Positions 1-9,827 of a DNA stretch of 29,878 nucleotides are shown piece by piece. The stretch covers positions 1 through 29,878 of the forward strand of contig JBNGIQ010007839.1 of assembly GCA_049999765.1 (NCBI GenBank). The letters are read 5' to 3'. The notes below the pieces were generated by a model, which saw nothing but the letters and a program-made list of their open reading frames with translations, did not search any database and was not told the origin of the DNA. Position numbers and translations under genes: made by a program. This DNA is from Phaeoceros laevis. Lineage: Eukaryota > Anthocerotophyta > Anthocerotopsida > Notothyladales. Position 1 is the first letter of the stretch; every line of letters starts with the position of its first letter.

Positions 1-412
1 TGACAGTGAGATCATCAAGTCGTCGCCCCAACACCATATTTTTTTCATCCCCGCATGTCCGAATGACTCTGTACAGCAGAGAGGAGGACACCCGAGATTG
101 TTTCTCCGCCAAGACGGTCAAAGCGTCCACTGCTGGACTTAGCTGCCCATTCTCACAAAGTTGTTCGATTACAGCCTGAGCCGTTCCGTACCCCTGGCAC
201 TCTGGCACCGTCGGAGCAGCAGCATTATGATGCAACAAGGGCTTGGATGTAGGCTGACCAACCTGCTTGTCCAAGGCAGCCAGCTCTGCATCCACCCAGT
301 CAGGCTTGTAGAAGTTGTTCAGCCATATGGGCGCCTTGGACTCCTTGTGCCTGAAGTCGGGAGAGCGCGCGCTCTTCTTGTTCGTCCTGCAGTCCCACCA
401 CAATGTGGAGTC
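1..412 (-). CDS. PPR protein, N-terminal part, runs off left edge
   Basis: The minus-strand frame is open from 412 to the window edge without a stop. It encodes a basic leader, then a segment reading SPAVDALTVLAEKQSRVSSS, then LLYRVIRTCGDEKNMVLGRR just before the edge. The helix-turn-helix spacing, the RTCG...GRRL pattern and the leader that introduces it are what I know from N-termini of PLS-class pentatricopeptide-repeat proteins, which bind organellar RNA in plastids or mitochondria. The repeats themselves would lie beyond position 1. The frame is preceded by a TAG at 413-415. Either an intron ends there (the minus strand reads tttctag just before codon GAC) or the gene is broken. No good ATG lies in this frame until near position 35, so the true start is upstream and unresolved. 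PPR relics elsewhere in the window make a pseudogene possible. Confidence 0.6.
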
Positions 413-959
413 CTAGAAATACTGCCTCCGCAACAACTCTTGTCGTTCTCCTGCACTGCTATTGTCCGGTATGCGTAGCTTGGCTGCTAAGCTACTGCAC
501 GGCACAAATGTGCGGCTTGTGTAAATCCGTTGCCTCGGAGGCACATTTAACCTCCCCTCCAGCTCCAGGGTGTGGACCTGCCTCCCAGCTGGTGGCGTCC
601 AAAACCGCCGATGTTGCATCCCGTTGATGGTGCGCAATCGTAGGTGGAGCAATTGCAGGATTTTTCAGCAGTAGCAGTCCAGCGGGCAAGCCCACGTTTT
701 TCAGCCGTTTGGCATCCAAGACTATGGATGCTGCATCGCAAGCATCAATGCGTTAAGCAAGAACGGTAGCCTACGTCGCGGCCATCGCTCTTGGTTTACC
801 CACTGCTGGCTCCTAGTAAACTAGATCTCTGGGGAAGTGGGGTGACTGATAGGTCCTGGCCAGGGCCAAGGGTACGCCGGCGAACAGTGTAAAGTGCGCG
901 GATACCCTCACCCCTTCCGCCGGTTGTGGCAAAAACCCTTCGGCTTGTAGGTGCCAGGC
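413..959. other. Upstream region of the PPR gene, no firm gene
   Basis: A minus-strand ORF of 79 codons (652 to 413) ends exactly where the PPR frame begins and could be an upstream exon or leader of that gene. I see no recognisable domain in it. The rest of the stretch up to the PPR relic shows no coding signal I can support. Confidence 0.3.
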
Positions 960-1483
960 AGCAGCTCGTAGAGTGTTTTGACAGACCTTTTCAGAAAAAT
1001 GTGGTGACATGACAGCTTTGATCACAGGTTATGTCCAGCAGAGGATGGGTCAGGAAGCTCTTACTATCTACAGTAGTATGCAACAAACTTTAAGCAGGTC
1101 TTACTCTCCCGCTCCTGTCACATTCGTATGCCTCTTGCAGGCAACTGCAATTGTAGGCACCTCTGCATCATGGAAAGCAGCTACATGCACAGATACAAGA
1201 ACGAGGGATCCAAGATGAAGTGGCTGTAGGCGCCAACTTCGTCAGCATACATGTAAGTAAAGTGTGGAAGAATAGAGAGTGCTCAGAGAGTCTATGCCAA
1301 GCTTTCCCAGAAGAACTTTGTGATCTGGAGAATACCATGATTTCAGGCTATGCCCAGCAAGGAACTAGGCTTAGACTGTACATGTCCGGCAAAGACATGC
1401 GGCGCCCAGGCTTGCCACAGGAGGAAGAGCTTTATTGCAGAGAGCACCTCTGCACTAATGGACACTTAGGTGATAAAGAATGA
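960..1483 (+). pseudogene. Decayed PPR gene fragment
   Basis: Conceptual translation gives classic PPR text in shifting frames. A VFDRPFQKNVVT-like stretch is followed by ALITGYVQQRMGQEALTIYS and then a PVTFVCLLQATAIVG motif. After another shift come a GANFVS motif, a SAQRVYAKLSQKNFVIW-like stretch and TMISGYAQQGT. The join at about 1005-1012 reads ACATGACAGC where a PPR gene would have ACATGGACAGC, so one G appears to be missing, giving an in-frame TGA. At least two more shifts lie between 1200 and 1340. This covers roughly two or three PLS repeats of what would be an organellar RNA-binding protein. It cannot make a functional product as it stands. It lies on the opposite strand to the neighbouring phosphohexomutase gene and ends only 20 bases from that gene's stop codon. 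Confidence 0.8.
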
Positions 1484-1503
1484 GGGTGGCTTCGCTTAAG
1501 AAA

Positions 1504-3636
1504 CTAAGCGGCGACAAATGCTCGGAGGTTGGAGAGATCGAGGTCCCGCGCGACAGACGGCGAAGAGAGCAGAAACGAGTGCAGCAGCGTGTGGGCAATG
1601 GTGCGGCAGCCGCCCGGTTGGGAAGACTGCAGGTTCAGAGCCAGGTTAGGGTTGTGAATGCTCTGGCGCAGGTGCAGCCAGCCCAAGTCCGCCACCTGTG
1701 CGCGGTACATGTGCGCGTCCACACCGGGCGGCGCCCCGAAGTCCTTGGTGAGATCCTGGTCGGGCTCCAGGTCGGCCAAACAGCCGTCGCTCACCCAGCA
1801 GTCGCCGCAGAAGCCCAGGCTCCACCCCAGCTCCGGCCCCTGCAGCACAAGGAACTGGCGAAACGCCTCCAGCAACTCCGCGCCGCGCCGTTTGACGTGC
1901 TGCGGCGGCGCCAGGATGTCGATGCGCAGTTCCACGCTCTCCGCGGGCTCCTTCAAGTCGGCGATGAGGGACCCGATGGTGTTACCGCTGCCCTCTTTGT
2001 TGAGCAGCCGCAGACGGACCATCTGCACCACGATCTTGACGGCGGAGTAGGCGCCGTCGTCCAGAAAGTAGTTTTCGGACATGGCACCGTGGCCGGACGT
2101 CTCCATCATGAGCGGCGCGTCCACCCCGACCGCGTTCAGTTGCACGCCCTTGTTGATCACGTTGCGGTAGCCTACGCGGTAGAGGCAGTGCGTGCCGCCC
2201 AGTCGGTGGATGAAGTCGCTCAGTCCGTCCGACGTGCGCGCGTCCGTGACGATGGTGCCGCCCGGATGCTCCTCCAGCACCAGGCTCGCAAGCAGCGCGA
2301 TCAGCCGGTCACCGTTGATCACCCGCCCGGTCTCGTCCACCACCCCGCTCCGGTCCACGTCCGTGTCGAACACCACTCCAAGGTCGGCGCCCGACCGCAG
2401 CACCGCTGCCACGGTCGCGGCCATGGCCGCCTTGTCTTCCGGGTTGGGCGCGTGGTTGGGGAACATACCGTCCGGTTGCAGGTGCAGGCTCGCGCTCACG
2501 TCCGCCCCCAGCTTGGCCAGCACCTCCTCCGCGAAGAAGCCCCCCGACCCGTTGCCTGCATTCACCACGACCTGCGAACCGGGCGACGCACGGTTCATTT
2601 TACTTCCCGTTCGTCCGTCCGTCCGGAAAAAGACACGTCCGTCCGTCAATACGACATACCTTGAACCCTTGCAGTGGTTGATGGTACTCGGAGGGATGGT
2701 TCACACCGCGCTTGATCACCTCCCGCAAATGTTCCGCATAGGCAGGCATCAAATCCGCTGCCTCCAGCTGCTTGGGCGTGAGAGGTGGTTGCCGCTGCCG
2801 CACAGCGCTGCGGCCTGCCGCTGTGCAGATTGCTTCTATGTCTGCCACGTCCAGGCCACCTGATTTGGTGAAGAACTTGAGCCCGTTCCTCGTATAGGGC
2901 AAATGCGAAGCTGTGAGCTGTCATGGCGGCAATTCCAACACCGTGGTCAGCAGCAGGAACGGATTTTTTCTCAGCAAGGAGAGGCAATAGACGAGGGCGT
3001 TGATCTCTCTCTCACCATGATGGAGGCATCGAAGGCGAAGCCCGGGAGCACTGTGCTCATGAAGCAGGCAGGCGTGGTGGCCAATCCCATGTCGAACACG
3101 GCACATCCTACGCTCTGCAGCCCCGCCGCTGTTGCAGCCAGCAGCGCCGGGCCCGTGAGCCGGGGATCACGCCCCAGTGACACCCGCACTTGCTGCTGCT
3201 GCTCCTGCTTGTCTTTTACCCACTCTCCGAATGCGGCTCCCAGGTGGTAACAAGCCTGGGGAGTGAGAGTGACTGCGCGTCCAGGCTCCCCTTCCAAGGC
3301 CACTCCCCGGATGTCCGAGCCATTCTGCAGCCGCAGCATTTGCCCCTCCACCTCGTCCTCCTCCTTTTCCACCTCCTTCTCCTGCACCAGGCTTGCCCTG
3401 GCTGCACTCTTGGTAGCATCGGGATGCGCGGAAGGAGGATTCCAACGCCATTGGCTGCAACTCCCTCTCTTGGAGAAGAGCAGCGCCCCTCCCAGCCTCC
3501 TCGATGAAGATGAGCAGAGACCTCTTCTGGCCAAGATGGCGGCCCCCCCGTTGTTGTTGGAGCTGCTCACATGAGCTGGACCTGCTAAGACGGCCGCGGC
3601 GGCCGCCGCAGCAGCGGTAGCGGTAGCTGTGGCCAT
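1504..3636 (-). CDS. Plastid-type phosphoglucomutase/phosphoglucosamine mutase family protein
   Basis: Three exons, all GT-AG: 3016-3636, 2660-2917 and 1504-2571, separated by introns of 98 and 88 bp, giving 648 residues. The alpha-D-phosphohexomutase family moves phosphate between C1 and C6 of a hexose through a phosphoserine. Visible active-site parts are the serine loop TASHLP (Ser about 211, at the start of exon 2), the metal loop DTDVDRSG (about 362-369) and the sugar loop ETSGHG (about 450-455). The usual C-terminal phosphate loop RxSGTEP is replaced by RQSIHNPN (about 595), as in the plant group resembling Arabidopsis At1g70820/At5g17530. The Ala/Ser/Arg-rich N-terminus fits a plastid transit peptide. 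I chose the ATG at 3636 for its plant-like context (gcaATGGCc); an in-frame ATG at 3747 would add 37 residues. All exons join in frame and the family C-terminus is present, so the gene looks intact. Substrate is not determinable from sequence. Confidence 0.93.
2572..2659 (-). other. Intron 2 of the phosphohexomutase gene with GTCC repeats
   Basis: Donor gtatgt follows AAG at 2660 and acceptor ttcgcag precedes GTCGTG at 2571. The intron carries two short runs of the tetranucleotide gtcc/ggac (about 2605-2620 and 2635-2648). Phase is 0 on both sides. Confidence 0.85.
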
Positions 3637-4503
3637 TGCTGTGGCCCGCCCTGGTCTGCCCTCCCTTTCCCTCGCAAGCTTCGATCTCACTGAGGGAGGG
3701 AGGGGGTTGGTTGCCTGCCCCTTTGGAACGCGACTCTCAAGCACCACCAGCCGAATAATTCTCTACTAGCCCCTAGATATTCCAGGTGAACAAGCAGAAG
3801 ATACGTTTGGTGGAGATATTTGTTTTCCGCATTTGCGAGGTCGAGGAGCTCCTAGCAAATCTGGTATTGTCTGTTGCTGGCGGGGCCGGGCGGACTGAGA
3901 AAAAGCAGAGCAGTGACTAAATGGGAAAACCTTTTTGAGAACCAGCACGGAGTGTCCGCTTGTGCGCCTGATGACTGCCTTGTTGTGTTGGCTAACTTGG
4001 TAGGTTATGATGTCATGGATGCTGCCGTGCAGGCGGGAAGGATGTCCCTCCGTTACCGCTCTCCCCCTGCCTCACGGCTCGTCAATCTGCCTCTGCCTTG
4101 CAGGGACTCTGTCACTGCTTCCTTGTCCAGGTGTTTGTTTCTTCCACTCTTGGTCAGACGAGCTTCCGTCTCAGTGCGTGTGAGTCTTTGAAGGAAGCTT
4201 GTAGCATCAAGGTACGCAGCAGCGTGCGTGTATGTCACCAGAATAAGGGCAGCAAGACTTGGTGTCATCTGGAGTGTTTCTTATGTCGTTTGACTCAATT
4301 ATGAGTGATCATTTTGGCTCGGTGCACAACAGATTACTGAAGGCACATTCTTCGAAAAGGAATCAAGGAATTCAGTGATGTTTGTTTTCTGTGCAGGCAA
4401 TGGATGGGTCAGTGACGAGACATGTCTTGAGTTGCGACAGGCCAGAGCACGAGAAGCAAGTGCTTGAGTGGTTAGTTTGCCCTATGAGGAAGTACTGGCA
4501 GCC

Positions 4504-4598
4504 CAGGCTCCTGCTTGCCTGGTTAAGCTGCTCCTGTAGGATGACAAGGCTCAGGCTCTGCTTGCCTGGTTGAGCTGTTCCTACAGATTGACAAAGCT
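4504..4598. repeat. 48/47-bp imperfect tandem duplication
   Basis: Two adjacent units, 4504-4551 and 4552-4598, share the order caggctc-ctgcttgcctggtt-agctg-tcct-gat-gacaa-gct with a few substitutions and one single-base length difference. No coding frame runs cleanly through both units. Confidence 0.8.
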
Positions 4599-6025
4599 AT
4601 GGTGTGCTGTAAAAGTGAAGCAAGATGTGGTCTAAAATTTTGGGAGATCTCTGAGAAGCTCCACAAGGAGTGGTGTACAGCGAGAGCACCATCCCATGGT
4701 TTTGTCATCTGCAATGGAAGTTGCCACCACTAAGTCTTGTGCAGGTTGGTCGTGGCACCCCATGTTGGATGGTTGTGATATTTTATCGAATTTCTGTTAA
4801 TACTTTGACTAACTCAGGCTGAGTGGATTGGGTGTGTCCAGGTGCAGTTGCTCCGCTGTGTTCATGCACTATGGTCACAAGACATTGGGACAGAGCTTTC
4901 CGCTAAAAGAAATGCGTTGGTCATGGGGCAGCAGAGCAAGCCTCCAGCTTGGCGAACAAGGAGCTCGGCCATCCGCTGGCTCTTCATCTACAGATTTCAT
5001 GTGATAACTCATGCCATGGTTTCAAGTTGTAACCCTAGAATCAGATAGATTTGCCAAGACCCAAGCAAGGTTTGGAAATTGTGGGGACCATTTATGCACG
5101 CTGCGGGTGACGAGAACCCCCATGTGGCTATTTACAGGTCGGTGTTTTGAAATTCCTTGCTGAGTATTGAGAAAAGTGCTGCCCTCGGCTTATAAAGCGG
5201 AACACTGATATGCCATCTTTCGGCTTTTCTAAACCTGCCAGGCAAGGCACGCCAGGCAGTCAGTGCACCAGCACATGTTGGTTCATTGGGCCACCCTGCC
5301 TTTCTACAGCATACCATTTTCTTCAGGGGTGTTTGTCAGACACTCTTCGCGCATAGTCCAAATTTCACAGGTGGCCAGTTTTTTTTACCAAAAGCCATCA
5401 AGCTACCTCCACTTGCACAAGCCTGAAGGATAGCCAGGGATATATTGTTTTGTGCTTTCGCAATTGACTGCTCCAGTGAAACTTTGTCTCATATCGCTCA
5501 ACAAGGTAGCCTCTTCCACCGACTCACTTTCAGGCAGGAACTAGACTTCCCATTGGTCACTCTAGGCTTGACTCGCGTTCTGAATTGCACTTCGAGCCCT
5601 AGCCCATACAAATAACAAAACTGGGTCTGGATAATGGGAACTCAGATGCCTAGCACCACAAATCTCATACCTGACAATGTCGTGGAGACACGTGCTTCAG
5701 CGCTTTACTCCAAGCTGCCCTGCAAAAAATTCTCAAAACGTATCCGAAAACGTATCAAAATGTCCGGGGGACTCATACAACGACAACCTGCACCCAGCAT
5801 TACCTTCATCACAAGGCGGACACTTTAAAAATGCCTGCTGACTTCTGGCCATGCCAATGGAGAGCTAGCTAGCCATGCCAATGCAGAGTTACTTCAGCTG
5901 CTTGTTGGTGGATGAGGCTTCCTTGCTTTTGTGAAGAGTATTAGTGTCCTCGAAGTACGGGCACACAAGGCAGCCTGAAGTCTCATTTTGAGCCATGTTG
6001 GAGCAGGAAAGTTGGTTCTAATCTT

Positions 6026-6082
6026 GAACCAGTGTCCTGTTGAAGTCTTAGAAACCATGTGGCTTCAACAGGACACTTGTTC
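6026..6082. repeat. Inverted repeat, 20-bp arms, 17-nt loop
   Basis: Arms 6026-6045 and 6063-6082 are reverse complements over 20 bases with one mismatch; the inner 15 bases (agtgtcctgttgaag and its complement) match perfectly. The RNA of either strand would fold into a tight hairpin. I do not recognise a miRNA family in it. A small foldback element or a chance palindrome left by a transposon is also possible. Confidence 0.75.
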
Positions 6083-7051
6083 TTAACTATGCGGTTCGAG
6101 CACCCAAGTTGATATAACCTACTGTTCTAACAAGGCCAAGTTCTGCCTATGCTGAAGTACACATAATGTTGCTTCGGATCCAAATGCTGGAGCTGTGGCA
6201 CTGCAGAATGCTGTGGAGCTGTGACAGACGCTATTGGTGCAGACCTTGGCGGCACCACAAATTGGATGGGTGGATAATGCAACAGACTAAAGCTGCTCTT
6301 GGGAGGTTTTACCAAATAAGCCAGCGCTCTGTAGACCATTTAGAAAGCCCATTCTCTGGGCTGCTGCAGAACTCTGATCTCAAGGTTCCAATCATCATAC
6401 TTTCAGCTAGTCAAGCATGTAGATGTGGCAAAACCTTGCAACAAATGCTGCCCGAGAAATCAGCAGCTTTTCCACCCAAGCTGTGCATAGCATGACATCC
6501 TGAGCTGGTCTCTCCAGATAACTTTCTCCCCTTACACATACGTACACAGGCTCTGGGTCTTCAGTCCTTCTGGAGTCACTTAGTCCTCCTTATTAGACAG
6601 ATGCTGGCCTTTACAAGTAGTGGATATGGGAATCCGTGGCTGGAACAGAAACATCTGCTAAAAACATTGTTGTGTGGTTAGAGAACAGGCTGTCAGATCT
6701 GAGCCGCCAACTTTTCGAGGCACGAAGACACTCCAAGTCTCTCTGTTACGTATGTTTTGAAGTCAGGGAGAACTTCAGAAGGCACTCATGAGAAGTAGGC
6801 ATCCCTGAACGTATCCATGACCGTCATCGGTGCAATCCAACACTTCCTGGAGAATGAGAAAAATCGAGCTGCTTCGTTTCCCTACCTGGTGGCATCCCTT
6901 CCCACGGCATCATGGAGTCACCGAGCACTAGTAAGCAAGCGCCTTAGTGCCAGACACCACACAACCTGGCAAATTGTCGGACCACTAAGAACTGCGTAGG
7001 GCTTGAAACTCCCGTGGGTGGGTTCTATGTGCTGCGTGCTTGCAGCAAGAC

Positions 7052-7399
7052 TTTCCACCCAACCTCTTTTTCCTGCTTTTGGAATGTGGCAGGCTGCTAA
7101 GCTGAATTACACGAGGACCTAGCTAGCTGCATCGTCCCTCTTGGAACATCTGTACGTCTATGTGCATGCATTCCCGAACTCTGGTGCAGTCAGGTCACAT
7201 TTTTTCAGGTCCCGACCCAGTAATGTTTCANNNNNNNNNNGTGCAGTCAGGTCACATTTTTTCAGGTCCCGACCCAGTAATGTTTCACATGCAGTCCTGT
7301 GAAGAGTTTGTCTCTCGAGAAATGTCAAATGCCGGAAAATGTCGTCCCTCACAAGGTCACAAGTGAGTCCCAACAATGTATACTTTCATAGATTTATCA
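7052..7399. repeat. ~320-bp repeat unit, copy 1
   Basis: This is the same unit as in the 9828-10625 array: a ccaacctc...cctgcttttggaatgt start, a tacacgaggacctagctagctgcatcgtcc core, the block containing ggtcacattttttcaggtcc, and a ctttcatagatttatcag end. It is lengthened here by the gap artefact. Confidence 0.85.
7184..7287. other. 10-N gap flanked by identical 47-bp duplicates
   Basis: Positions 7184-7230 and 7241-7287 are the same 47 bases on either side of ten Ns at 7231-7240. Other copies of this repeat in the window contain the 47 bases only once, so the duplication is very probably an unmerged contig overlap. Confidence 0.85.
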
Positions 7400-7639
7400 G
7401 CCTAGAAGTATGCCCCTGTCAAGTGTGATAGATTTAGCAGCCTAGAAGTATTTTCATGTGAAGGCAACTGGGGATTCCAAATGTCTATGATAATTTTAGG
7501 CTTTGTTCAACCCATAGTACCTCATACATTTGGATCTTATGCTATAAATAAGCAACCTTAAGCTACTATGCTGAAGTGATTTCCACTCCGGTATCTCTAG
7601 GAATAGCTGAAAACCTAGTCCAAAGTACTGCTAGTCCAA

Positions 7640-8310
7640 GTGCTGCAAACCCAAGAGCTTTGGAGTCTACCCAAGAGCTTTGGAGTCTTTGCTATGAATA
7701 CGGTCTTTGAAACCTTTGCTCAGAATCTTGTGTGTATTCAAGTAACTTTGCTCACAATCTTGTGTGTATTCATTGAATGGCACATAATAGTGGACATTTG
7801 AAGGACCGGGTATAAAGGAAGTCAATATAATTATTTCCTATTTTGATGTACTCTAGGGATAGCAAAGTAGATTCCAAACACATAAGTCAATGCAATCTCA
7901 TATTCCATCCTATGCCTAATCATTCCATTGGAAAATCTTTGGTTGTCTGTATTACTTATAATTTATTATAATACCCCGAACTACATAAAAATGCAACCAA
8001 TCTTAAGATCTTTGAGCTTGAACAGCATGAATATCCTATGAGAGAAATCCTAAGAGAAATCCAATGATGTATGTGAATCATGTTACCATGCTAACTAATT
8101 GGCGCTAAAACAATATCCTATGAGAGAAATCCTAAGAGAAATCCAATGATGTGTGCAAACCATGCTAACTAATTGGCGCTAAAACATTGTTGAACCTTCT
8201 TAGCTTTGCTTGTCCTTTATGAAATATAAAATGATAAATGGTATCAACAAGCTCAACCATTGTCCTTTATGAAATATAAAATGATAAATGGTATCAACAA
8301 ACTCAACCAT
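7640..8310. repeat. Nested short tandem duplications upstream of DUF26 gene A
   Basis: Four separate direct duplications sit in 670 bp: a 20-bp unit at 7650-7689 (ccaagagctttggagtct), a ~30-bp unit at about 7715-7775 (tttgctcanaatcttgtgtg), an 82-bp unit at 8030-8111 and 8112-8185, and a 50-bp unit at 8211-8260 and 8261-8310 with one mismatch. Copy B shows single or differently arranged forms of the first three, and its last part is lost in a gap. Confidence 0.85.
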
Positions 8311-8408
8311 TCTACTTGCTATGATGTATAATGACGGTTTAATGTCATGAAATGAAATACATAAATCTGTGAAGTATGATGCAAACTCATAGTTTGAGCT
8401 TGAAAAAA

Positions 8409-8921
8409 ATGGCAATCAAGTACAATAGTTCCTTGTTGCTTGCCTTACTTCTAGTGATATTCTTTTGTGATTTCAAACTTTCAAGAGCTAAACCAGTTGC
8501 GCCTATAATACTTGCTGACTATAAGTGTTCAAGTGAGGTATTTTCTGCATTTGATTCATATGAGAAAACTGCCCTTAGTACATATGTCTACATTATGGTA
8601 AATGTTATGAAAGATCGGTTAGCTTATAGCACCACACATCCTTTAGATGATCTTAAAGGCTATGACATGAATGTTGCAAATTTTCAGGGAAACATCAGAT
8701 GCAACGAAAACTTGGGTTCCTTTTGGCAGTTTCAATGTTATTTATGTTTAAGTTACATAGCAGGAGCAATGTTAGATGTGTATTGTCCCAATCATAGAGG
8801 TGCCATAGGCCTTGGTGAAAGCCAATACTGTGTCATTTATTATAATATGTTGAGTGACCAACCACAAGCACCACCTCCTAGCTTTTGCCCTGCATCACAA
8901 TTGCAACATCATATAAAATAG
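8409..8921 (+). CDS. Secreted DUF26 (Gnk2/stress-antifung) single-domain protein, copy A
   Basis: The intronless 170-residue protein starts with a clear signal peptide (SSLLLALLLVIFFCD, about residues 7-21) and has one Gnk2-homologous domain. Cysteines fall at about 40, 98, 110, 113, 126, 141 and 160. The C98-x11-C110-x2-C113 block followed by C126-PN-x2-GA and QYC matches the DUF26 fold of three disulfides, although the family usually has C-x8-C-x2-C. Known members include ginkgobilobin-2 (mannose-binding, antifungal), plasmodesmata-located proteins and the ectodomains of cysteine-rich receptor kinases. This one has no transmembrane segment or kinase, so it should be apoplastic. I chose the ATG at 8409 (aaaaaaATGGCA); an ATG at 8376 would add 11 polar residues before the signal peptide. 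The C-terminus is PPP-rich with an extra cysteine. A defence role is inference. Confidence 0.88.
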   Translation: MAIKYNSSLLLALLLVIFFCDFKLSRAKPVAPIILADYKCSSEVFSAFDSYEKTALSTYVYIMVNVMKDRLAYSTTHPLDDLKGYDMNVANFQGNIRCNENLGSFWQFQCYLCLSYIAGAMLDVYCPNHRGAIGLGESQYCVIYYNMLSDQPQAPPPSFCPASQLQHHIK

Positions 8922-9433
8922 TAGGATTTTTATGAGGAATTACTTAAGATTTATTCTATGAGTAATTTGTTCTAGAGCTTGTAGTACACAAGATAAGCAC
9001 ATGTGAGTAAATTTTTGGAACTGTACCATGTCTCGAAGAGATGAAGTTCGACGAACTTAGTTTTAAGAAGAAAATGGAGGCCAAAAGCATTTCAGTCATG
9101 ATAATATATAGCTTGCAGTTGCTGACTTGTCTAGTGTGATTGTAAGATAAACACTCCAAATAATTAAATTACATTCCAAGTGTAACTGAATTACTTATTG
9201 TGGTTTGAGTTATGTGGCATGAAGCTTGTTAATAAGTTCCCAACAATTTTTTTAATACATGTGTATTAGAGGACAAGTCCCTACATATAGAGGATGTACA
9301 AAATCCACATAATTAGATTTGTAGGACAATTTGAAGGTCCCTAACAACATATTGCTAAGGTTCAAGAAGAAGAAGAAGTCTTTTACTATGTGTTTGATGG
9401 GTCTAAAAGAGCCACACAAGGACGTGTGACGTA
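8922..9433. other. 3' flank of DUF26 gene A
   Basis: This AT-rich stretch is shared with copy B (12111-12630) and presumably includes the 3' UTR and polyadenylation region. A short GAA run occurs near 9363-9378. No gene seen. Confidence 0.5.
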
Positions 9434-9470
9434 GTGTCCTTGGCAGAACGAGCTGAGTTTACTCCGGATT

Positions 9471-9609
9471 TTATCGATAACCAATTAATTGAGAGAAGTT
9501 ACGGCGTTGAAAAACTGAATCTGCTTGTGGTACCCCCGGACCAGGAGACGACGACCCTCTTGTCGTGGCTACTGCTCAAGGTCCTTGTTCTCAAGTCCCC
9601 ACCTCCACG
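9471..9609 (+). other. Possible orphan exon, copy A
   Basis: An open frame reads ERAEFTPDFIDNQLIERSYG and continues for about 40 more residues. It is bounded on the left by an acceptor-like cttggcag (about 9440-9450) and on the right by a donor-like gtaagt at about 9610. The GC content and codon use differ from the AT-rich DUF26 gene before it. In copy B the same stretch has an extra G that shifts the frame. I do not recognise the protein; it may be a captured exon fragment. Boundaries are approximate. Confidence 0.3.
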
Positions 9610-9827
9610 TAAGTTGTGCTTGTCATTGTTTTCTTTTCTGGACTCCGGGAAAGAGTTTCCGAAGTCTCGGCATGGCCTTGAATTCTGACCCTAAAACACT
9701 CGAGAATATAAGTGGGCTCCAAAGTCCAGATGCAGGAAAAGGACCACAATCCGCCTGGTAAGCCTCGCCAACACTTGTGTGACCACCATCCGGTGTGGAT
9801 TTTGGAAGCCTGTCTTCACAAGAAGGG

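Larger units (their letters stand above)
3748..7050. other. Gene-poor intergenic stretch of about 3.3 kb
   Basis: It lies upstream of the phosphohexomutase gene (transcribed leftwards) and up to the DUF26 duplication. ORFs are short, none shows a recognisable domain, and no two join through convincing splice sites. It should contain the phosphohexomutase promoter near 3640-3900. Listed separately are a 48-bp tandem duplication and a 20-bp-stem inverted repeat. Confidence 0.5.

Noticed and set aside
1480-2664. 394-codon plus-strand ORF opposite the phosphohexomutase exon
   Set aside because: It is the antisense shadow of a GC-rich exon. The minus strand carries the family motifs and correct splice sites.
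3874-4304. Possible divergent gene upstream of the phosphohexomutase gene
   Set aside because: Several short overlapping ORFs exist, but none shows a domain or joins to another through convincing splice sites.
7184-7287. A true 47-bp tandem repeat or CRISPR-like pair
   Set aside because: The exact 47-bp match around a 10-N gap, seen with the same length at 17319-17422, is better explained by assembly overlap. No CRISPR array is expected or seen in plant nuclear DNA.
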